Shown piece by piece: positions 1 through 7,479 of a stretch of DNA of 10,678 bases (the first letter of the stretch is position 1; each line of letters opens with the position of its first letter). The stretch lies in assembly GCA_905373185.1 (NCBI GenBank), contig CAJPSE010000041.1:1-10678 (forward strand). Direction: 5' to 3'. Source of the stretch: an uncultured Fretibacterium sp. GTDB lineage: Bacteria; Synergistota; Synergistia; Synergistales; Aminobacteriaceae. Made by a program: the position numbers and the translations under genes. The notes below the pieces were generated by a model that was given only the letters and a program-made list of their open reading frames with translations, had not been told where the DNA came from and ran no database searches.

Positions 1-320
1 CCATTGGCCCCCAGAAGGAAGCCGACCCCCTCGACGAGGCGTGCGACAACCTCCTCCTTATGCCGCATCAACACACTCCAATCGACGCGGGCCTCCTTGA
101 CGAAGAGCCCGAGGGGTTCCCCCTCCCGGGCGGCAGAGGCCAGCTCCGCCGTGTGGAGCAGGACCTTGGTCGGAATGCAGCCCCTGTTGAGGCATGTCCC
201 TCCCAGGGCGTTCTTCTCCACGAGGATGACGGAGGCCCCCAGCTGCGCGGCGCGCAGTGCGGCGACGTACCCCCCGGTCCCTCCGCCTATGACTACGACC
301 CTCTTCGACCCTTTCGCCAT
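1..320 (-). CDS. lpdA: Dihydrolipoamide dehydrogenase (E3), N-terminal part, cut by window edge
   Basis: This flavoprotein reoxidises dihydrolipoyl groups on the E2 subunit of 2-oxo-acid or acetoin dehydrogenase complexes and passes electrons via FAD and a disulfide to NAD+. About 106 N-terminal residues are visible; the rest lies beyond position 1. The translation begins MAKGSKRVVVIGGGTGGYVA, with the FAD-binding GGGxGG loop at about residues 12-17. It then has the redox-active disulfide motif GGTCLNRGCIPTK at about residues 42-54, whose two cysteines are four residues apart, as is diagnostic of this family. A GGAGG ribosome site (328-332 on the minus strand) sits 7 bases before the ATG. The gene starts 39 bases after the response-regulator stop with no terminator between, so it is probably the third gene of the kinase-regulator operon. 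It is inferred to serve the acetoin dehydrogenase encoded on the other strand. Confidence 0.93.
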   Translation of the reverse strand, partial: MAKGSKRVVVIGGGTGGYVAALRAAQLGASVILVEKNALGGTCLNRGCIPTKVLLHTAELASAAREGEPLGLFVKEARVDWSVLMRHKEEVVARLVEGVGFLLGAN

Positions 321-359
321 AATCCTTCCTCCCTTACTGTGTGAATTCGGATGCCCCGT

Positions 360-1247
360 TCAGGAGCCGGAGCCCTCCTCGGACGAATCCTCCTCCGGCG
401 GCGCGGACCCTCTCTGCAATGCCCCCGGAGTGACCCCGAAGGCCCTCTTGAAGGCGAGACCGAAGTAAGCGACGTTGCCATACCCCGATTCCCGGGCGGC
501 CCGCCGCACCGAGGCCCCCGAGAGGAGGAGATCGCGAGCCCGCTGCATTCTGGCGTCCTTCAGGATGTCCATGAAACGGATGCCCTCCTCCCGGAACAGG
601 CGGCTGAGGTGTCCCGGGCTGACCCCGACGTGTTTCGCCGTCTCCTCCAGGGAGGCCTTGCCGGGCGCCTCCCGGATGAATGCCATAGCCCTCCGCACGG
701 GGGAGCACACCGCATCGTCCCGTATTCCAGGGGGTGGGGAGGGGAGGCCCCTGCGCTCCGCCAGTTCCTCGAGCGCCTCCCTGAGCCCCCGTTCCAGCGC
801 CTCGATGCGCGCAGTCCGGTGAATCTCCTCCTCCCGGCGACGGATGCACTTCTCCACGGCCTCCCGCAGCGCCTGGGCCCTCACCGGCTTGAGGAGGAGG
901 GTGACGACCTCGTCCTCAAGGGCCCGGTTCAGGTTGGCAAGGGTGTTGTGGGCCGTGACGACCATGACTTGGGCGCCGAGCCCTTCACCGCGCAGTTCCT
1001 CCAGGGCCAGCATTCCGTTCCCGCCGGGAAGGTTGATGTCCAGCAGCACGATGTCCGGAGAACGTTCCCGGGCAAGTCGCTCGAACTCCGGGACGCTTCC
1101 CGCCTCCTCTATCTCGAGCCCCGGGAAAAAGCCGTGAAGCAGTAAGACCAGGGCATCGCGCTCCAGCTTCTCGTCCTCGACGACGAGCGCCCTCAGAGGA
1201 GGAATGCCGTGGAGCTCGGCATCGAGCGGCGCGGTCTCCGGGATCAT
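360..1247 (-). CDS. Response regulator, receiver domain plus AraC-type DNA-binding domain (YesN-like)
   Basis: This is a 295-residue cytoplasmic transcription factor. The receiver domain spans about residues 17-137 and shows the acidic pair E24/D25, the phospho-acceptor D70 in DIVLLDINLPGGNG, T98 in VVTAH and K120 in LLLKPVRA. After a charged linker (about 138-180), an AraC-type double helix-turn-helix covers about 183-280, including SLEETAKHVGVSPGHLSRLF and the second-helix region GYGNVAYFGLAFKRAFGVTP. The tail is acidic and serine-rich. The ATG at 1247 was chosen because its first four bases form ATGA with the stop of the upstream kinase gene. The only ribosome-site-like sequence is a weak GGTGA 7 bases upstream, so translational coupling is likely. 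The same frame is open far upstream, but that part is a shadow of the kinase gene. It is the probable partner of that kinase and the inferred regulator of the divergent aco operon. Its DNA target is unknown. Confidence 0.93.
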   Translation of the reverse strand: MIPETAPLDAELHGIPPLRALVVEDEKLERDALVLLLHGFFPGLEIEEAGSVPEFERLARERSPDIVLLDINLPGGNGMLALEELRGEGLGAQVMVVTAHNTLANLNRALEDEVVTLLLKPVRAQALREAVEKCIRRREEEIHRTARIEALERGLREALEELAERRGLPSPPPGIRDDAVCSPVRRAMAFIREAPGKASLEETAKHVGVSPGHLSRLFREEGIRFMDILKDARMQRARDLLLSGASVRRAARESGYGNVAYFGLAFKRAFGVTPGALQRGSAPPEEDSSEEGSGS

Positions 1248-2566
1248 GGAAGGTTCACCGGCCTCTCCGGGAGACGCAGCTCGACACGGGTTCCTCCGCA
1301 AGGGACGCTTCGGACGTCCAGGGATGCGGACTTCCCATAGTAGAGACTCAGCCGCTTTCGGACGTTCGCCAACCCCATCCCCTCCCGAAAGCCGCTTGCC
1401 TTGAACCCCACCCCGTTGTCCCTCAGGACGACGTGAATGGCATTCCCGTCTTTTTTCGCCGTCAGCAAGAGCCTGCCCTCCCGAAGCGAGGGTTCGAGCC
1501 CATGGATCAGGGCGTTCTCCGCCAAGGGCTGGATCAGCATGAAGGGCACCAAGCACTCCCGGACCTCCGGATCCTCCTTGATGAAGAAGGAGAGGCGGTC
1601 TCCAAACCGCACACGGTATATGGCAAGATAGCTGCGCACGCACTGGAGCTCCTCGCCGAGAGAGACCAATCCGTGTTCTCCCTGTTCCTGCAGTGTGTAG
1701 CGCAGATAGTCCGCGAGCTGCTCGGTCATCTCCACCGTCCTCTCCGCCGCCTCGAACAGGGCGAGGCGCGCGATGCAGTTCAGGCTGTTGAAGAGGAAGT
1801 GTGGGTTGATCTGGCTCCTCAGAGCCTTCAGCTGGGCGCGGTGGAGTGCGTGCTCCATGCCCGCGCTCTTTTGCCTTTGCTGGGAGAGCAGAAGGCTCTG
1901 TTCCAGGATCTTCTGCCGGGCCAGATTGATCTCGCACAGTTCGACAATCTGGGTGGAGAGCAGGCGTATGATCTCGAGCGCACGTTTCAGCTCCGTCTCA
2001 TTCATGACGGGAAGCTGCCGATACTTTTCCATCAGAAAAGTGCGCTCCTCGTCGTTTCTCACAAAGGTCCACCGTCTCGAGATGGCCTCGAGCTCCGCGT
2101 CGCCGGTGAGCCCGGGCTGGACCTGCCCCGAGGCCAGAAAGCCCGCGAGGCGGCCGTTGATATGAAGGGGGGCGCACAGATCGGTGAGGCCGTTGGAACA
2201 GGTGTAAATATGAATGTCCCCCTGTTTCAGCGAGGTCCGCAGGGCCCTTTTGTCGCACGCGTCGCAGATGGCCTTTCCCTTGCGTATCGAGTGCACGTAG
2301 TCGCAGAACTCCGAGACGCTCACCAAGATGACCTTCTGCCCCTTCGGGGTCAGCAGGCAAACGCCCACTTGGAAGAGACGGGCAAAACTTCGCAGGAGCT
2401 CATCCAGCTTCTCGATGTCCACCGTCTCGTGCCACCACTCGAGGGAGCCGTACTCGAATCCTTCGTTAGGCGCAGCTGTCCCCTTCGTCTTGCCTTGCCC
2501 GTCCTGTTCGAATGATATCCTTTCTATTAATATGTTATTTTTTATGATATTGCTTTGTGCCCCCAT
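1244..2566 (-). CDS. PocR-domain sensor histidine kinase (LytS/YesM type)
   Basis: This 440-residue kinase has no hydrophobic stretch long enough for a membrane span, so it should sense a cytoplasmic ligand. Residues about 42-212 resemble the PocR sensory domain, including C88 and the paired cysteines C101/C104 (CDAC), plus C123 and C131 in CSNGLTDLCAPL and the GQVQ strand. A likely coiled coil follows (about 205-248). The His_kinase domain carries the phospho-acceptor H256 in SQINPHFLFNSLN. The ATPase domain has the N box LAENALIHG (N351), the G1 box DNGVGF (383-388) and the G2 box GMGLANVRKRL (396-406). A TAGGAG ribosome site lies 11 bases before the ATG. The stop overlaps the response-regulator start. 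PocR domains are associated with diol and small-hydrocarbon signals. Acetoin or a related diol as ligand is an inference from the neighbouring aco genes. Confidence 0.92.
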   Translation of the reverse strand: MGAQSNIIKNNILIERISFEQDGQGKTKGTAAPNEGFEYGSLEWWHETVDIEKLDELLRSFARLFQVGVCLLTPKGQKVILVSVSEFCDYVHSIRKGKAICDACDKRALRTSLKQGDIHIYTCSNGLTDLCAPLHINGRLAGFLASGQVQPGLTGDAELEAISRRWTFVRNDEERTFLMEKYRQLPVMNETELKRALEIIRLLSTQIVELCEINLARQKILEQSLLLSQQRQKSAGMEHALHRAQLKALRSQINPHFLFNSLNCIARLALFEAAERTVEMTEQLADYLRYTLQEQGEHGLVSLGEELQCVRSYLAIYRVRFGDRLSFFIKEDPEVRECLVPFMLIQPLAENALIHGLEPSLREGRLLLTAKKDGNAIHVVLRDNGVGFKASGFREGMGLANVRKRLSLYYGKSASLDVRSVPCGGTRVELRLPERPVNLP

Positions 2567-2727
2567 TGATTTTTCAACTCCTACGGTATAAAATATAGCA
2601 TAAAGATAAAAAATATGCTATAACTTCGTGCGAATCTTTTTCAAAATCGTAACCAGAGTCATAACTATTGTAGGGTATTTTCGTCGCTTAAAAATAGATT
2701 CAATATTGAGGCGGGAGGGGTACGCCA
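2567..2727. promoter_or_regulatory. AT-rich divergent control region between kinase and aco operons
   Basis: This is the only sizeable non-coding gap in the aco locus and must hold both operon promoters. Leftward, the minus strand has TGCTATATT (2592-2600), an extended -10 element with a poor -35, which would start a short kinase leader near 2585. Rightward I see no strong sigma-70 promoter. TTGTAG (2668-2673) and the A/T-rich stretch around 2689-2700 are weak candidates, and I find no clear sigma-54 -24/-12 element. That fits a promoter needing an activator. Other marks are a 9-bp inverted repeat (2594-2622), similar TAAC-containing heptamers at 2620, 2649 and 2661, and a 10-bp palindrome TCAATATTGA at 2700-2709 just before the Lin0512 ribosome site. 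Confidence 0.6.
2594..2622. promoter_or_regulatory. Inverted repeat, candidate operator over the kinase promoter
   Basis: The arms TATAGCATA (2594-2602) and TATGCTATA (2614-2622) are perfect reverse complements separated by 11 bases, with arm centres 20 bases apart, close to two helical turns. The left arm overlaps the minus-strand extended -10 element TGCTATATT. A dimeric regulator bound here would cover the region between -10 and -35 of the kinase operon. It could be an autoregulatory site of the AraC-type response regulator or the site of another factor. There is no run of T after it, so a terminator role is unlikely. Confidence 0.5.
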
Positions 2728-3078
2728 ATGAGGCGTTTCATTGTGGAGCTGGGTATGGGGTCGGATCTTCATGGAGGGGATGTCACGAAGGCGGCGATGC
2801 GGGCGGTGCGCGACGCCGTGTCCAGAAGTTGCCTTTGCGGCCTCTTCGAGGTGGCCGGATTGAAGCGTCCGGAGGACATGTTCATTCACCTGAAGGTGTG
2901 CTGCCCCACGCCGGAGCGGCTGGACAGGGAACGGGTGGCCGGGTCGGTTCCCTTCGGCAAGGTGGAGCTCGAGGTTCGGGAGGGAGGGATGGTCGCGGAG
3001 GGGATCCAGCTCCCCCAGCTGGGAGAGGGCAGCTCCATCGTGGTGGCGCTGGTGTCCCTGACCGTCTGCGTGGAGTGA
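2728..3078 (+). CDS. Lin0512 family protein of unknown function, first gene of aco operon
   Basis: This is a 116-residue soluble protein. It carries GMGSDLHG at residues 9-16, matching the invariant GxGxDxHG motif of the Lin0512 family (TIGR02058 type), which is followed by the expected helix (about GDVTKAAMRAVRDAVSRSC). The rest includes a VCCPTPERLD segment and a beta-rich C-terminus ending in VVALVSLTVCVE. Length is normal for the family, and no signal peptide or membrane segment is visible. The ATG at 2728 has a GGGAGGGG ribosome site 7 bases upstream; a longer open frame starting at 2628 is in another phase and lacks the motif. The gene is 43 bases before acoA in the same orientation and so probably heads the operon. 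No biochemical role is established that I can name. The position suggests an accessory job in acetoin metabolism, which is an inference. Confidence 0.85.
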   Translation: MRRFIVELGMGSDLHGGDVTKAAMRAVRDAVSRSCLCGLFEVAGLKRPEDMFIHLKVCCPTPERLDRERVAGSVPFGKVELEVREGGMVAEGIQLPQLGEGSSIVVALVSLTVCVE

Positions 3079-3121
3079 ATGGCAGGGTTCGAGGTGAATG
3101 ACAGATTAAGGAGGTAAGGGC

Positions 3122-4081
3122 ATGAAGGTCACGAAAGAGAAACTCCTGGACATGTACAGGACGATGTTCATGATTCGTTCCTTCGAACTGAAGGCGGCCG
3201 AGCTCTTCGCGGCCGGAAGGATCCCGGGTTTCGTCCACCTCTACGTGGGGGAGGAGGCCGTCGCCACGGGGGTATGCGCCAATCTGAAGGAGAGCGACTA
3301 CATCACCAGCACCCACCGCGGGCATGGACACCTGCTGGCCAAGGGGGGCGACGTCAACCTGATGATGGCCGAAGTCTTCGGGAAGGCCTCGGGTTATTGC
3401 AAGGGCAAGGGGGGATCCATGCACATTGCCGACGTGAACCTGGGTATCCTCGGGGCCAACGGAATCGTGGGGGCGGGGTTCCCGATTGCCGTCGGCGCGG
3501 CGTTCTCATGCAAATACCGTAAGACCGGCGACGTGGTAGTCTGCTTCTTCGGGGACGCAGCCTCGAACCGGGGGACGTTCCACGAGGGGATCAACTTCGC
3601 CTCCATCCACAAACTGCCGGTCGTCTTCGTCTGCGAGAACAACATGTACGGCATCTCCAACTATCAGAAGGCGGGCATGAATATCAACGACATCGCGGAC
3701 CGGGCCGAGGGATACGGCATACCGGGTGCGAGCGTGGACGGCAACGACGTCATGGCCGTCTACGAGGCGGCGAGTGCGGCGATCGAAAACGCCCGGAAGG
3801 GCGACGGGCCGAGCCTGATCGAGTGCAAAACCTGGCGTCAGCGTGGCCATTTCGAGGGTGATCCCGGGAAGTACAAGGATCCCGAGGAGCAGAAGAGCTG
3901 GGTCGCCAAGGACCCGTTGCCGCGTCTCGAGAAGCGCCTGGAGGAGCTGAAGTACGCGTCCGGGGACGAGCTCGAGTCCATGCGGAAGGAGATCGTTCAG
4001 AAGGTCGAGGCCGCGGTTCGGTTTGCGGAGAGCGGCTCCGACCCCGCGCCGAGTGAGCTGCTCACCGACGTGCTGGCCTGA
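3122..4081 (+). CDS. acoA: Acetoin dehydrogenase E1 component, alpha subunit (TPP-dependent)
   Basis: AcoA and AcoB form the thiamine-diphosphate-dependent E1 enzyme, which cleaves acetoin, releases acetaldehyde and passes the acetyl unit to the lipoyl group of E2. The product is 319 residues, typical for AcoA. The TPP fold is clear: the THRGHGH segment at 64-70, the GKGGSMHI phosphate-site region at 95-102, and the TPP/Mg motif starting GDAASNRG at 144 and ending in the paired asparagines N173/N174 of CENN. The third residue of the usual GDG is alanine here. The conserved phosphorylation-loop-like region RGHFEGDP follows at 241-248. A near-perfect AAGGAGGT ribosome site (3108-3115) sits 6 bases before the ATG. 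The gene lies between the Lin0512 gene and acoB, with a 29-base gap to the latter. A general 2-oxo-acid E1 is the alternative, but the acoX neighbour argues for acetoin. Confidence 0.93.
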   Translation: MKVTKEKLLDMYRTMFMIRSFELKAAELFAAGRIPGFVHLYVGEEAVATGVCANLKESDYITSTHRGHGHLLAKGGDVNLMMAEVFGKASGYCKGKGGSMHIADVNLGILGANGIVGAGFPIAVGAAFSCKYRKTGDVVVCFFGDAASNRGTFHEGINFASIHKLPVVFVCENNMYGISNYQKAGMNINDIADRAEGYGIPGASVDGNDVMAVYEAASAAIENARKGDGPSLIECKTWRQRGHFEGDPGKYKDPEEQKSWVAKDPLPRLEKRLEELKYASGDELESMRKEIVQKVEAAVRFAESGSDPAPSELLTDVLA

Positions 4082-4110
4082 GCGCGTTCCGAAAAGGAGG
4101 GGTGAAAACG

Positions 4111-5088
4111 ATGGCTCAGATGAGTTGCAGCGAAGCGATAAGGGACGGCATCCGCATGGAGATGCGCAGGGATCCCAATGTGTTTCTGGCAGGGGAGGAT
4201 GTGGGGATCTTCGGCGGCTGCTTTGGCGTGACGGCGGGCCTACTGGACGAGTTCGGCAAGGAACGCGTCGTGGACACGCCGGTCACCGAGACGGCGATCA
4301 TGGGGCTCGGTGTGGGCTCAGCCGCTACGGGGCTGCGTCCGATCGTGGAGATCATGTTCGCCGACTTCATGGGCGTCTGCCTGGACGAGCTCTACAACCA
4401 GGCGGCCAAGATGCGCTACATGTTCGGCGGAAAGACGAAGATCCCGATGGTGATCCGTGCGCCCGTCGGCGCGGGTGTCTCAGCCGCGGCCCAGCACTCT
4501 CAGTCCAACGAGGCGTGGTTCACTCACATTCCGGGCATCAAGGTCGTCATGCCGGCCTCGCCGGCGGACGCCAAGGGGCTCATGGAGGCCGCCGTCCGCG
4601 ACGACAATCCCGTTGTCTACCTGGAGCACAAGCTGATGCTGGGGGTGCAGGGCGACGTCCCGGAGGGAGAGTACATCGTCCCGATCGGCAAGGCGGACAT
4701 CAAGCGCTCCGGCAAGGACGTCAGCCTCATCGCCTGGTCCGCCATGGTGCCGAAGTCCCTTGCCGCGGCCGAGATGCTGGCGGCGGAGGGCATCGATGCG
4801 GAGGTCGTGGACCTGCGGACCCTCACGCCCCTTGACAAGGAGACCCTGCTGGGCTCCGTGGAGAGGACCGGACGCGCGGTGGTGGTGCACGAGGCCGTCA
4901 AGACCGGAGGGTTCGGCGGGGAGGTCGCCGCCGTCATTGCGGATGAGGGGTTCGGCTTCCTGGATGCCCCCGTCAAACGCGTCGCCGCCCCCGATACTCC
5001 CATTCCCTTCAGCCCCGTCCTGGAGAAACTCTGGATTCCCGACGAGGCACGTATCGTCGCTGCGGCGAAGGAACTGGTCCGGGGCTGA
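4111..5088 (+). CDS. acoB: Acetoin dehydrogenase E1 component, beta subunit
   Basis: This subunit pairs with AcoA in the E1 heterotetramer and supplies the glutamate that activates thiamine diphosphate. The product is 325 residues, the normal size for an E1 beta. It has the N-terminal transketolase pyrimidine-binding domain (about 4-175) with GEDVG at 28-32, the catalytic glutamate E60 in DTPVTET, and AQHSQSNEAWF at 127-137 including the conserved H129. A transketolase C-terminal domain follows (about 188-310) with IAWSAMV and VVDLRTLTPLD. I chose the ATG at 4111, not the in-frame GTG at 4102. The AGGAGG ribosome site at 4095-4100 is 10 bases from the ATG but only one base from the GTG. The gap to acoX is 24 bases. 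Confidence 0.93.
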   Translation: MAQMSCSEAIRDGIRMEMRRDPNVFLAGEDVGIFGGCFGVTAGLLDEFGKERVVDTPVTETAIMGLGVGSAATGLRPIVEIMFADFMGVCLDELYNQAAKMRYMFGGKTKIPMVIRAPVGAGVSAAAQHSQSNEAWFTHIPGIKVVMPASPADAKGLMEAAVRDDNPVVYLEHKLMLGVQGDVPEGEYIVPIGKADIKRSGKDVSLIAWSAMVPKSLAAAEMLAAEGIDAEVVDLRTLTPLDKETLLGSVERTGRAVVVHEAVKTGGFGGEVAAVIADEGFGFLDAPVKRVAAPDTPIPFSPVLEKLWIPDEARIVAAAKELVRG

Positions 5089-5112
5089 GCCCCGGACCGG
5101 CAGGATACGCGG

Positions 5113-6135
5113 ATGGCAGCGCCCACGACGGTGGGAATCATCGCCAATCCGGCCTCCGGAAAGGATATTCGTCGCCTGGTCGCCTACGGTACGGTCTTCG
5201 ACAATCAGGAGAAGGTGAATATCGTCCGCAGGGTGCTGCTCGCCCTTTCGGGAACGGGGGTCGGGCGCGTGCTCTACATGCCGGACTACTACGGCATCGT
5301 CGAAAAAGCGGTCGAGGGCATGCGCAGCCAGGACTCCCTGAGGCTGGAGGTTGCGCCGCTGGAGATGGAGCTGACGGCGACTCAGCTCGACTCCAGCAAT
5401 GCTGCGGCTGCTCTTGCGGAGATCGGAGCGGCATGCATCGTGACGATGGGGGGCGATGGGACGAATCGCATGGTCGCCAAATGCTGCGGAGACGTCCCCC
5501 TGCTCCCCATCTCCACGGGGACGAACAACGTCTTTCCCCTCTTTCTGGAGGGGACGATCGCAGGGATTGCCGCCGGCGTCGTCGCACGGGGCTGCGCCGG
5601 ACCGGACGCCGTGTACCGCGCAAAACGCCTCACGGTGTTTCGGAACGGAATCCCCGCGGACATCGCCCTGATCGATGCGGTGGTTCTGGACAACCCGTTC
5701 GTCGCCTCCCGCGCGATGTGGGAGGTGGAGGACATGTGCATGGCGGTCCTGACGCGCGGCGAGCCCCATAATATCGGCATCGCCTCCCTATTGGGCACGC
5801 TGGATCCCGTGACCGTCCACGATCCCTGGGGAGCCTCCATCGTCCTGGATCCCTCGAAGCGGGACCGGGTGGCCGCCATCGCCCCGGGGCTCCTGCTTCC
5901 GGTCGGAACGTCCGCTCCACGCCGTATGAAGCTTGGAGAGAGCGTGGAGATCGCGCCCGTCCCCTGTATTGTCGCCTTGGACGGCGAGCGGGAGGTGGAG
6001 TTCCGGGAGGGGGATCGGGGGGAGATTCGTTTGGATCGGGACGGCCCGAACGTGGTAGTCCCGGATCGGGCTCTCAGGAATGCCGTTGCCGGCGGCTTCT
6101 TCAGTCGGCCGGACGTGCTGGGGATTCATCTATAA
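5113..6135 (+). CDS. acoX: AcoX, NAD-kinase-like protein of acetoin operon
   Basis: This 340-residue protein belongs to the ATP-NAD kinase/diacylglycerol kinase-like superfamily and is characteristic of acetoin catabolic operons, where its exact reaction is unsettled. The N-terminus VGIIANPASGKDIRRLVAYG (about 7-26) matches the NPxSGK nucleotide-binding strand-loop. The kinase hallmark GGDGTNR sits at 113-119, followed by ISTGTNNVFP at 133-142, the second conserved NAD-kinase-type motif. The C-terminal half is less conserved and contains IVALDGEREVEF (286-297), typical of the family's beta-sandwich. The start ATG at 5113 has only a weak ribosome site (around CAGGAT), unlike the neighbouring genes. 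The gene is 24 bases after acoB and 28 before acoC, so co-transcription is nearly certain. Its presence is the best argument that the E1/E2 pair acts on acetoin and not on pyruvate or branched-chain oxo-acids. Confidence 0.9.
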   Translation: MAAPTTVGIIANPASGKDIRRLVAYGTVFDNQEKVNIVRRVLLALSGTGVGRVLYMPDYYGIVEKAVEGMRSQDSLRLEVAPLEMELTATQLDSSNAAAALAEIGAACIVTMGGDGTNRMVAKCCGDVPLLPISTGTNNVFPLFLEGTIAGIAAGVVARGCAGPDAVYRAKRLTVFRNGIPADIALIDAVVLDNPFVASRAMWEVEDMCMAVLTRGEPHNIGIASLLGTLDPVTVHDPWGASIVLDPSKRDRVAAIAPGLLLPVGTSAPRRMKLGESVEIAPVPCIVALDGEREVEFREGDRGEIRLDRDGPNVVVPDRALRNAVAGGFFSRPDVLGIHL

Positions 6136-6163
6136 CGACAACGAAGAGTGCTGGAGGTCACCC

Positions 6164-7354
6164 ATGGCAACCGAGATCACAATGCCCAAGCTGGGGCTCA
6201 CTATGAAGGTCGGCAGGATAGGTAAATGGCTCAAGAAAGAGGGCGATCTCGTCAAAAAGGGCGAGGCGATCGCGGAGGTGTTGACGGACAAGATCACAAA
6301 CGTGCTCGAGGCCGCGGTGGAGGGGGTGCTTCTGAGGATCGCGGCTCCCGTCGGCACGCAGCTTCCCGTGGGTGGGGTGATGGGCTATATTGGGGCGGCC
6401 GGCGAGAGCGTTCCCGACGCGGTGGGACCGGCACCGGCCGCCGAGGCGGCGAAGCCCGCTGCGCCGGTGTCCGCGCCGGGCCCGGTTCCGGGCTCCAGCG
6501 AGAAAAGGCCGAGGGCGACACCCGTGGCCCGCAAGCTGGCCGAGCAACACGGCGTCGACCTGTCGCGCCTCGTGGGTACGGGGCCGAACGGCAGTATTGT
6601 GCGCGAGGACGTGGAAAAGGCCTTGGTGCAGGGCATCCCTGCTCCATCGGCCCCGGCCGAGCCTGAGGTGTTGGAGGTCATGCCCTACGCCGGGCTGCGT
6701 CAGGTCATCGGGGAGAACATGCTGAAGAGCTGGCTGGAGGTCCCGAAGGTCGACCATCACGCCAGCGTGGACATGACGGAACTGCTGGCCGCGAGGCGGG
6801 CCATCAACGAGGGGCTGCCGGAGGGCGAAAGGGTCTCCGTGACGGACCTTCTCGTCTTGCTCGTCGCCCGGGCCCTGGAGAAGAAGAGGATCTTCAACTC
6901 GCTCATGGAGCCGGATGGGATTAAAATCTACCGCAACGTCCACATGGGGATAGCGATTGCGCTGGAAAACGCCCTGGTGGTGCCCGTCGTGCGCGACGCC
7001 AACAAGAAACGGCTCCGCGAGATCAGCGCGGAGATCAGGGACTTGGCGGCGCGGGCGCGGGAGAACCGCCTGACGGAGACGGATTTCATCGGAGGGACCT
7101 TTACCCTGACGAACCTGGGCGGATACCGTTCGACAGAGCACTTTACACCGATCATCAACCCGCCTCAGGCGGCCATTCTGGGCATCGGCCGCACCAGGGA
7201 CATGCCGGCCGCTGTAGACGGGGAGGTCCGCATCCGGCCGATGATGGCGCTGTCGCTGTCGCACGACCACAGGATTGTGGACGGCGCTCCGGCAGCGGAG
7301 TTCCTGGGCATCCTGATGCGGATGATTGAGGCGCCCTTCCGGGCGCTGTATTAG
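6164..7354 (+). CDS. acoC: Acetoin dehydrogenase E2 component (dihydrolipoamide acetyltransferase)
   Basis: E2 forms the core of the complex, receives the acetyl group from E1 on its swinging lipoyl arm and transfers it to CoA. The product is 396 residues. A single lipoyl domain fills about residues 3-77, with K43 in VLTDKITNV as the lipoylation site. An Ala/Pro-rich linker (about 78-116) leads to the E3/E1-binding domain (117-154, RATPVARKLAEQHGVDLSRL and GTGPNGSIVREDV), then a second linker. The catalytic acyltransferase domain (about 172-396) ends with SLSHDHRIVDGAP, where H369 and D373 are the expected active-site residues. The ATG at 6164 follows a GGAGGT ribosome site by 5 bases; in-frame upstream sequence is overlap with acoX and is not used. 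It is the last gene of the operon, followed by a terminator at 7480-7513. Confidence 0.94.
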   Translation: MATEITMPKLGLTMKVGRIGKWLKKEGDLVKKGEAIAEVLTDKITNVLEAAVEGVLLRIAAPVGTQLPVGGVMGYIGAAGESVPDAVGPAPAAEAAKPAAPVSAPGPVPGSSEKRPRATPVARKLAEQHGVDLSRLVGTGPNGSIVREDVEKALVQGIPAPSAPAEPEVLEVMPYAGLRQVIGENMLKSWLEVPKVDHHASVDMTELLAARRAINEGLPEGERVSVTDLLVLLVARALEKKRIFNSLMEPDGIKIYRNVHMGIAIALENALVVPVVRDANKKRLREISAEIRDLAARARENRLTETDFIGGTFTLTNLGGYRSTEHFTPIINPPQAAILGIGRTRDMPAAVDGEVRIRPMMALSLSHDHRIVDGAPAAEFLGILMRMIEAPFRALY

Positions 7355-7479
7355 GGCAAGATATCGGGAAGGAGCTCCCCCGTACGGTAGCTGCCGGAGC
7401 TGAGTCGGAGACGATGCCAGCGCGTCGCGGTTGTGTGTGCTCTGTCGGTCGGGGCAATCGCGCTTATAAAAACGGATGA

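Noticed and set aside
360..1937. A 525-codon leftward frame that would extend the response regulator far upstream
   Set aside because: The part above 1247 lies inside the kinase gene in another phase and has no recognisable domain. The ATGA overlap fixes the regulator start at 1247.
1433..2515. Long rightward frame opposite the kinase gene (360 codons)
   Set aside because: It is antisense to a kinase with all its motifs intact, shows no domain and no ribosome site, and is explained by high-GC codon bias.
4480..5769. Leftward 429-codon frame opposite acoB and acoX
   Set aside because: Low-complexity R/G/H-rich translation, antisense to two well-supported genes.
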